A stretch of 49,195 bases of DNA from Flavobacteriia bacterium (GTDB lineage Bacteria > Bacteroidota > Bacteroidia > Flavobacteriales_D > Crocinitomicaceae), in NCBI GenBank assembly GCA_016178305.1, contig JACOTM010000008.1, positions 1-49,195 on the forward strand, written 5' to 3'. Below are positions 43,123-49,195 of this stretch, in pieces; position 1 is the first letter of the stretch; every line of letters starts with the position of its first letter. The translations under genes were made by a program, and so were the position numbers. The notes beneath the pieces were generated by a model. That model was not told the origin of the DNA, did not search any database, and saw only the letters and a program-made list of their open reading frames with translations.

Positions 43123-44133
43123 ATGAAATTTTTTACAACATTCTTTATTACAATTTTTAGTATAGCCACTTCATATTCGCAAGACCACACGGTTAGAGGA
43201 TTTGTTTATGAAAAGAAAAACGGGGAACCAATTCTTTTTGAAAAGGTAGTTTTGTTAAATGTCAAAGATAGCACTATTTACGCTGGAGCAACAACAGATG
43301 TAAATGGATTTTTCACAATACCTAAAGTTGCTATCGGAACGTATATTCTTCGTATTGATAATGACGTTTATATTAAAGTATTAGAAAAAGTTGAAGTTAA
43401 AACAGCTACAGGCATTACGAATTTAAAATTTGAATTAGTGAAGCCTGAATCTTCAATAACAGAATTAGAAGAGACTGTAATTAAAGCAGAAACACAAAGG
43501 AAAAAAACATCTCCGGACGTCTCACAAATAAAATTAGATAAAAAAGCAGTTGAAAGAATTCCAAGTATTGGTGCTGAAAATGATATTGTAGGTGCCGTTA
43601 GTGTTACACCTGGAGTTATTACAACAGGTGATCAAGGAGGTCAAATGTATGTGCGTGGAGGGACACCAATTCAGAATAAAATATTATTAGATGGAATGAC
43701 GATTTATCAACCTTATCATTCAATTGGATTCTTTTCAATTTTTGAAACGGAATTGATAAAAAATGTTGATATATGTACAGGTGGTTTTGATGCTAAATAC
43801 GGTGAGAGAATTTCTTCTGTTATGGATATTACTTATAAGGATGGGAATAAAAAAGAATTTGGAGGAAAGCTATCTGTTTCTCCTTTTTTAGCAAAGGTTG
43901 TCCTTGAAGGCCCTTTTAAAAAACAAAAAGATGGCTCAAGTAGTCCGTTGTCTTTTTTGTTAACAGGTAAACATAGCTTGTTAGATGCTACTTCAAAAAC
44001 ATTGTATCCTCGTGTTAATGATGGTAATGGATTACCATTTAATTTCACAGACTTATATGGAAAAGTAACGTATAGTGGAGGGAGTGGTTCAAAAGTTAAT
44101 TTTTTTGGATTTCATTTAAAGGTTTTGATTTAG
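43123..44133 (+). CDS. TonB-dependent receptor, N-terminal part (frameshifted gene)
   Basis: 336 residues up to the premature TAG at 44131-44133. A signal peptide (about 1-19) is followed by a carboxypeptidase-regulatory-like domain (VRGFVYEKKNGEPILFEKVVLL, then GATTDVNGFFTI) and the plug domain (GAENDIVGAVSVTPGVITTG, QMYVRGGTPIQNKILLDG, ICTGGFDAKYGERISSVMDI). The barrel begins at about residue 245 and is cut at GFHLKVLI. The following open frame, one base back, continues the barrel. The complete receptor would have about 725 residues. Confidence 0.85.
   Translation: MKFFTTFFITIFSIATSYSQDHTVRGFVYEKKNGEPILFEKVVLLNVKDSTIYAGATTDVNGFFTIPKVAIGTYILRIDNDVYIKVLEKVEVKTATGITNLKFELVKPESSITELEETVIKAETQRKKTSPDVSQIKLDKKAVERIPSIGAENDIVGAVSVTPGVITTGDQGGQMYVRGGTPIQNKILLDGMTIYQPYHSIGFFSIFETELIKNVDICTGGFDAKYGERISSVMDITYKDGNKKEFGGKLSVSPFLAKVVLEGPFKKQKDGSSSPLSFLLTGKHSLLDATSKTLYPRVNDGNGLPFNFTDLYGKVTYSGGSGSKVNFFGFHLKVLI
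44115..44121 (+). other. frameshift point with slippery heptamer T TTA AAG
   Basis: In the reading frame of the N-terminal part, bases 44115-44121 are T TTA AAG, a canonical X XXY YYZ -1 slippery site. Slippage gives TTT AAA and enters the frame that stays open to 45302. The original frame stops at 44131-44133, ten bases later. A one-base deletion in a TTTTAAA tract would explain it equally well. No strong downstream stem-loop was seen. Confidence 0.6.
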
Positions 44134-45302
44134 GTTTTGACTTTATTCATTTTTTAAAAGGAGGTTCTGATTTTACTTATGGATTCAATTTTGGGGGATT
44201 TAGTACAGACTATTCCACAACAAACGAATTTAAACAAGCAATTAAAGTGGAAAATTTCTCCAGCGGTTTAGGAACATATATTAGTGGGAAAATAATTAAA
44301 AATCGATGGGTAATTCAACCAAGTTTTAGAATGCAGTACTATGTTTCTTATGCAACTTTTTCACCTGAACCACGATTAGGAATGAAGTACAATGCGAATG
44401 AAAAATTAAGATTTAAAATGTCTGGAGGAAGATTTTCTCAAAATTTCACTTCTGCATCATCTGATAAAGATGTTGTAAATTTATTTAATAGTTTATTATC
44501 TGCGCCTGGTTCAGGGGATGTTCAATCCGTTTTTGTTAAAGAAAACGGAAAAGAAAAAAACATAAAAAATGGACTTCAATATGCTTGGCATGCTATTTTT
44601 GGTTTAGAGTATGATTTAGGGAAGCATATCAATATCAATTTAGAAGGATATTATAAATACTTTCCGCAATTAAGTAATATTAACTCTAATAAAATTTATG
44701 ATGATGCAGCAATTGAATTTGCATCAAAACCAGACATTTTTAAAAAAGATTTTATTATTGAATCAGGGAAATCTTACGGGGTCGATTTTTTGATGAAATA
44801 CTCTAAAAAGAGATTGTTTATTTGGGCTGTTTATTCGTATGGTAAATTTACAAGATGGGATGGTTTCCAAGTTTATGCACCTGTGTTTGATCGAAGACAT
44901 AATATTAATGTTGTTACCTCGTATGCTTTCGGTAAGAAAAAAGATTTAGAATTAAATGTTAGATGGAATTTAGGGTCAGGGTTACCATATACTCCAAATG
45001 CTGGATTCTATCAAGGCGAAACATTTGCTAATGGTGTGTCAAGTAGTTATACAACATCGAATCCAAATTTGGTTTCGAATCAATTGGGAGGATTTAATTC
45101 TCAAAGATTACCGTATTATCATCGATTAGATATTACGATTAAAAAACAATTTATTTTTAAAAATAAAACATTTATTGAAGTAATAGGGAGTGTAACCAAT
45201 GCTTATAATAGAAAAAATATTTTTTATGTAAATAGAGTTACAAGTAAGACTATTTATCAATTTCCTATTTTACCAAGTTTAGGCGTTAGTTATAAATTTT
45301 AG
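44121..45302 (+). CDS. TonB-dependent receptor, C-terminal beta-barrel part (other frame)
   Basis: This frame is one base back from the N-terminal part and continues GFDLGFDFIHFLKGGSDFTYG with no gap in the barrel sequence. It includes barrel strands such as QPSFRMQYYVSYATF, NINLEGYYKYFPQL and ELNVRWNLGSGLPYTP, and ends with the C-terminal aromatic strand LPSLGVSYKF, which is the BAM recognition signal. The reading frame itself goes back to 44100; an internal GTG at 44247 could act only as a start for a fragment. The fragment has no signal peptide and would not be exported by itself. Confidence 0.8.
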   Translation, partial: GFDLGFDFIHFLKGGSDFTYGFNFGGFSTDYSTTNEFKQAIKVENFSSGLGTYISGKIIKNRWVIQPSFRMQYYVSYATFSPEPRLGMKYNANEKLRFKMSGGRFSQNFTSASSDKDVVNLFNSLLSAPGSGDVQSVFVKENGKEKNIKNGLQYAWHAIFGLEYDLGKHININLEGYYKYFPQLSNINSNKIYDDAAIEFASKPDIFKKDFIIESGKSYGVDFLMKYSKKRLFIWAVYSYGKFTRWDGFQVYAPVFDRRHNINVVTSYAFGKKKDLELNVRWNLGSGLPYTPNAGFYQGETFANGVSSSYTTSNPNLVSNQLGGFNSQRLPYYHRLDITIKKQFIFKNKTFIEVIGSVTNAYNRKNIFYVNRVTSKTIYQFPILPSLGVSYKF

Positions 45303-45325
45303 AGTTAATCTATAGATTTTAAGAA

Positions 45326-45357
45326 CTAAAAAAGCGGAATTAATTCCGCTTTTTTAG
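45326..45357. terminator. bidirectional palindromic terminator after the receptor gene
   Basis: CTAAAAAAGCGGAATT is followed directly by its exact reverse complement, a perfect 32-base palindrome. The G-C core with A and T runs on both sides fits a bidirectional intrinsic terminator. Confidence 0.85.
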
Positions 45358-45399
45358 TGAAAATCAGCTACTTTATTTTTATTATTCATAGAATTTTTT

Positions 45400-45407
45400 T
45401 AGCTTTG
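45400..45407 (+). promoter_or_regulatory. -7 box upstream of the large secreted protein gene
   Basis: TAGCTTTG fits TAnnTTTG, about 78 bases before ATG 45486. No -33 TTG at normal spacing. Confidence 0.35.
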
Positions 45408-45485
45408 TTTTAGGTAATTTCTTTTGACGATTAAAATTACTAAAACAGTTTTGCTATTTATTGTTTAATCCAATTTAAACTTTTT

Positions 45486-48400
45486 ATGATTCTATTGAAT
45501 AGAGTTTTTGTAATTATTGTGTTTTTTGTTACTGCTTGCTGTAATTATTATTTAGCACAGAGTACAGCTAATTATACATTTACAACGAATTCAACCTCAA
45601 GTTTAAATGATTTAAGTTCTGGTTCAACTCAGTTGATTGCAGCGTCAAATGACGACGTAGCATCTTCTGTAACAAATATTGGTTTTGATTTCTGGATGAT
45701 GGGAGTTCATTATACTCAATTCTCGGTTAATTCGAATGGGTTATTAAGATTAGGATCAACAACTGTTACTACGACAACGAATACAACAATCGGTGGGACA
45801 GCATCGGTACCGTATATTTCAGCTTTCTCTTTTGATACTAAAACGGGTTCAACAGGTAAAGTGCATTATAAATTGACGGGTTCAGCTCCGAATAGAGTTT
45901 TGACTGTTGAATGGAAAAATATGCTGGTTGGATGGAATGCTACTACGGATGATGGAGTTTATCAAATAATATTAAATGAAACAAGTGGTGTTATTCAATT
46001 TGTATATGGAACAATGGTGTATCGATATGCCCCAAGTACAACTACTGTTACTGCGGGTATCCAAAGTTCTAGTTCAAGCAATACGTATGCTACAATTAAT
46101 GTAAATACGAACGCGGTATCAACAACATCATTAACAAATTATAACTTAGGTTCAACTGTTCCTACTACTTTACAAGTGAATTCTTCTTCAAACGGTTCTC
46201 GTAGAACTTATTTATTGACTCCTCCCATTCCGGCATCACCATCTTCTTTGACTGTGACAAGTATAACATCTTCTTCAATGTTGTTAGGTTGGACGGATAA
46301 TTCTTCAAACGAAAATGGTTTTGTGATTTATCGTTCAGATGATGGTGGAACTACTTATAGTTTTATTAATCAAGTAGCTGCAAATTCAACTTCAAGTAGT
46401 CAAACAGGTTTAGTACCTTCTACAACTTATTTTTGGAAAGTTTATGCAGTGACTGAAGGTGGACTTAGTAATGCTTTGTCTGGTTCAGGGACAACTCTTT
46501 CACCAGGAACTTGTACAAGTACTGCAACAGGGAATTGGGGTACCTCTGCTACTTGGTCTTGTGGTACAGTGCCTACTGCCGGGGATAATGTTGTAATTGC
46601 AAATGGGCATACTGTTACCATTGATGTTACTTCTTCAGTTTGTTATAGCTTAACTGTTGGTCAAGGAACTAGCGGGATATTAAAGTTTGATGGTACAGCT
46701 CGAACGCTAACCGTAGGGTCGAATGTAACTGTTGCGTCTGGTGGAACTTTTCAAGCGAATTCAACTGGATCTCAAACGGGACACCTTGTTGCTGTTGGAG
46801 GAAATTATACAAATAACGGTACAACTGATTTTTATGTAACTTCTACTAGAGCAGCGACATTAAAATTTACAGGTAGTTCAAACGCTACTTTTTCTGGAAC
46901 AGGAGCTACAACAGATCTTTATTTAATGACAATTGATAAAGGAACTTCATCGAGCTCAATACTTGAGTTAACAACTTCTAATTTTACAATTAAAGGATCA
47001 ACTAGTTCAACAACAGGATTCTTGACATTAACGAATGGGATGTTAAAGGTATCAGGATCATTTACGGGAAGTCATTATGTTTTTACAGCAGCAAATTATT
47101 CAATTGGTTCGACTGCAGGTTTTTGGTTAAATAATTCGAATTTTACAGTTACTGCCCAAGCAGGGATGCTCTCATTGTATGGGAATTTAAAAATTTCAGC
47201 AGGAACATATAATATTGGAACAACAACTGATCATGATTTAGGGTTTTATGGAGGAGGTAATTTTGAAATTACAGGAGGAACTATTAATGTAGCAGAATCT
47301 GTATTTCCATATACATCATCGACTTATTATTATACGCAAAGTGGTGGAACTGTTAATGTTTGTACAGGTGCTGCTAATCCTTATAGTGGAGCGGGTTCTT
47401 TGCATTTAGATTCTTATTGTAATTTTAATATGTCTGGTGGTACAATTGTTATCCGAAATCCAAGTACTGTGGCTACAGCGTCTTCAGCGTATGATTATTA
47501 TAATTTTTCAGGAACTAGAACAATTACTGGTGGAACAGTCCAATTTGGAGATGCTTCAACAGTTGGAACCAAATCGTATAAGATAAGTGGAGGATATTTT
47601 CCAGGTTTAACAATTAATAATACATCAGGAAATCATACTGTAATATTATCTACACTATCTTCAACAGCTCCTACTATTGAATTTGCTACAATATTAGCAA
47701 ATAATACAACTTTGGATGCCGGAAATACTTACTCATGTGATGCATTGTTTAATGGGAATATTACAATAGGTACAGGTGCAGTATTGAATCAAAAAAATGC
47801 GATTCATACGATCAAAGGAAATTTTGCTAATGATGGTACATTTACGACAACTACAGGGACATTAATTTTTTTAGGTTCTAGTAATCAAAGTATTTCTGGA
47901 GGTTCAACTTCTTCGTTTTACAATTTGACAAATAGTAACACAAGTACAGGAATAACTTTAAGTTCTGATATTGTTGTAACAAATATCTTGGCAATGTCAG
48001 GTGCTACAGCTGATATTTTTTTAAATGGGAAGAATATTTCTTTATCCTCAACAGGAACTTTAACTGGTGAAAGTAATACCGATAGAATATATGGTATCAC
48101 TGGCTCTATAACAACAACAAGAAATATAAATGCTCCAAGTGCCTTAAATGTTGCAGGTTTAGGATTAACATTAACATCAATTGCTAATTTAGGTTCAACA
48201 ACAATTACTCGTACACATCGAGAATATTCGAATAGTGCTTTTACATCGATATTAAGAAATTACCAAATTAGTCCGACTACAAACTCAGGTTTAGATGCTA
48301 CGATTAATGTGGATTATTTTGATAATGAATTAAATGGTCAAGGAGGTAGCGAAGCAGATTTTGTTTTATGGAGATCGACTGATGCAGGAACGACTTGGAC

Positions 48401-48911
48401 CAATAGAAATGGAACAGAAAATCAACCTTCTAATTCAATTTCTTTAGGCTCCATTGATGCATTTTCATTATGGACTGTAGCACCTCCGATTTCAGCGCCA
48501 TTACCAATAACATTACTGACTTTTGAAGCATTTTCTAAAAATGATGATGTTGCAATTCTTTGGAAAACGGCTACAGAATACAATAATGATAAATTTATTG
48601 TAGAAAGAAGTTTGGATGGAAAGCATTTTGAACAAGTTGGGGTAGAATCTGGCGCTGGTTTTTCAATACATACTAAAAGTTATAGTATGATTGATAAAAA
48701 TTATCATAAAGGAGTAAACTATTACAGATTAAACCAAGTTGATTTTGATGGTAAAAATACATATTCTCAAATCGTTTCTGTTGATATGACGAATGTAACT
48801 AAAACAATTGTTATGATTATCAATTCTCTTGGTCAGCGCGTTGATGCTCATTATTCAGGAGTAGTTTTTGATGTTTTTTCTGATGGAACTATGGTTAAAC
48901 GAGTTCAATAA
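45486..48911 (+). CDS. large secreted FN3/repeat protein, probable surface protein
   Basis: A 1141-residue Ser/Thr/Gly-rich protein. Order: signal peptide (about 1-25, ending in LAQ), a beta-sandwich N-terminal domain (about 30-245; IGFDFWMMGVHYTQFSVNSNG), one fibronectin type III domain (about 248-335; TVTSITSSSMLLGWTDNSSN), a G8-like stretch (about 340-410; NWGTSATWSCGTVPTAGDNV), then many short beta-helix-like repeats (TGGTV, SGGTI). Residues about 1005-1105 (LPITLLTFEAFSKNDDVAIL ... NYYRLNQVDFDGKNTYS) are a domain often found before T9SS tails. The last 30 residues (MIINSLGQRVDAHYSGVV ... FSDGTMVKRVQ) resemble the end of such a tail but lack the usual PNP motif. Adhesin-like surface function is inferred. 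Confidence 0.75.
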   Translation: MILLNRVFVIIVFFVTACCNYYLAQSTANYTFTTNSTSSLNDLSSGSTQLIAASNDDVASSVTNIGFDFWMMGVHYTQFSVNSNGLLRLGSTTVTTTTNTTIGGTASVPYISAFSFDTKTGSTGKVHYKLTGSAPNRVLTVEWKNMLVGWNATTDDGVYQIILNETSGVIQFVYGTMVYRYAPSTTTVTAGIQSSSSSNTYATINVNTNAVSTTSLTNYNLGSTVPTTLQVNSSSNGSRRTYLLTPPIPASPSSLTVTSITSSSMLLGWTDNSSNENGFVIYRSDDGGTTYSFINQVAANSTSSSQTGLVPSTTYFWKVYAVTEGGLSNALSGSGTTLSPGTCTSTATGNWGTSATWSCGTVPTAGDNVVIANGHTVTIDVTSSVCYSLTVGQGTSGILKFDGTARTLTVGSNVTVASGGTFQANSTGSQTGHLVAVGGNYTNNGTTDFYVTSTRAATLKFTGSSNATFSGTGATTDLYLMTIDKGTSSSSILELTTSNFTIKGSTSSTTGFLTLTNGMLKVSGSFTGSHYVFTAANYSIGSTAGFWLNNSNFTVTAQAGMLSLYGNLKISAGTYNIGTTTDHDLGFYGGGNFEITGGTINVAESVFPYTSSTYYYTQSGGTVNVCTGAANPYSGAGSLHLDSYCNFNMSGGTIVIRNPSTVATASSAYDYYNFSGTRTITGGTVQFGDASTVGTKSYKISGGYFPGLTINNTSGNHTVILSTLSSTAPTIEFATILANNTTLDAGNTYSCDALFNGNITIGTGAVLNQKNAIHTIKGNFANDGTFTTTTGTLIFLGSSNQSISGGSTSSFYNLTNSNTSTGITLSSDIVVTNILAMSGATADIFLNGKNISLSSTGTLTGESNTDRIYGITGSITTTRNINAPSALNVAGLGLTLTSIANLGSTTITRTHREYSNSAFTSILRNYQISPTTNSGLDATINVDYFDNELNGQGGSEADFVLWRSTDAGTTWTNRNGTENQPSNSISLGSIDAFSLWTVAPPISAPLPITLLTFEAFSKNDDVAILWKTATEYNNDKFIVERSLDGKHFEQVGVESGAGFSIHTKSYSMIDKNYHKGVNYYRLNQVDFDGKNTYSQIVSVDMTNVTKTIVMIINSLGQRVDAHYSGVVFDVFSDGTMVKRVQ

Positions 48912-49195
48912 TTATTTTTTGTAATAATTTAGCTAGGTATAATTGCTTAGTTTATTAATTCTATCGATTTAATATTTTTATATTTAATAATTTTATATAT
49001 ATTTATCTAGGTAGATATTGTTTGTGTGTTGGTTATCATGTGTTTATAAATGATAACTACTAAATAAAAACAAAGAATAAAAATTCATTTTTTAAAAATT
49101 TTAATAATTTTCTAATGTTTGTTAATTTAAAGCTGTTAAATGGTCATTTATATCGCTTTAATTGAGTATATTATCGTAAATTGTTTGTAGTAAAA
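48912..49195. other. AT-rich intergenic end of the window
   Basis: No gene, terminator or recognised repeat is seen in this 284-base stretch. It may contain the promoter of a gene beyond the window. Confidence 0.4.

Noticed and set aside
44156-44164. Shine-Dalgarno site (AAAAGGAGG) starting a separate C-terminal gene
   Set aside because: No in-frame start codon follows at suitable distance, it is in the middle of barrel coding sequence and Bacteroidota rarely use such sites.

Overview
The window is an AT-rich chromosomal segment from a member of the Bacteroidota, most likely order Flavobacteriales. Support: many perfect or near-perfect TAnnTTTG -7 boxes in front of genes and few Shine-Dalgarno sequences; a C-terminal type IX secretion (T9SS) sorting domain; PorE-like TPR/PD40/OmpA proteins; a carboxypeptidase-regulatory/TonB-dependent receptor; a Bacteroidota-type ParE/ParC pair; DUF4293 and DUF2807 proteins. 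The assignment to order is inference. I saw no rRNA, tRNA, CRISPR array, intact insertion sequence or prophage.

Layout. (1) 1-4.3 kb: tail of an unidentified gene, a SUI1/YciH factor, pyrR-pyrB, a STAS protein, RNase Z, and a lipoprotein fused to a Pmp3-like membrane domain. (2) 4.3-5.8 kb: a small accessory island with a repeat copy, a PKD-like lipoprotein on the minus strand, and an Xre-type regulator. (3) 6-22 kb: housekeeping block with parE-parC, ornithine aminotransferase, a phosphohexomutase, chorismate synthase, a multi-pass membrane protein, DUF4293, an ABC-F ATPase, an ACP phosphodiesterase-like protein, an MltF-like lytic transglycosylase, miaA and a BioF-like PLP enzyme. (4) 23.2-28 kb: an accessory cassette of two secreted proteins (a tail-fibre-like protein and a T9SS beta-propeller protein), bracketed by inverted copies of a small repeat. 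(5) 28.3-33.8 kb: a propeller-like lipoprotein, a glutamine amidotransferase, RidA, an unusual glycosyltransferase fused to a decayed polyprenyl sugar-phosphotransferase, and a 2-oxoacid dehydrogenase E2. (6) 33.9-38.7 kb: tandem PorE-like envelope proteins. (7) 38.7-43 kb: cmk, an ACT-domain protein, a minus-strand PagL-like/DUF2807 pair, and mazG. (8) 43.1-49.2 kb: a TonB-dependent receptor split by a frameshift that coincides with a slippery heptamer, then a large secreted FN3/repeat protein.

How the genes fit together: pyrR/pyrB, cmk, mazG and rnz concern pyrimidine and RNA metabolism. parE/parC is topoisomerase IV. The remaining non-housekeeping genes mostly concern the cell envelope (lipoproteins, OmpA/PorE-like anchors, PagL-like enzyme, lytic transglycosylase, T9SS cargo, TonB receptor). 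No classical defence system was found. The most unusual items are the GT2/decayed phosphotransferase fusion (30397-32355), the T TTA AAG frameshift in the receptor (44115-44121), the PorE-like pair in which one member has lost its peptidoglycan-binding residues, the small dispersed repeat family, and a possible minus-strand small RNA at about 523-626.
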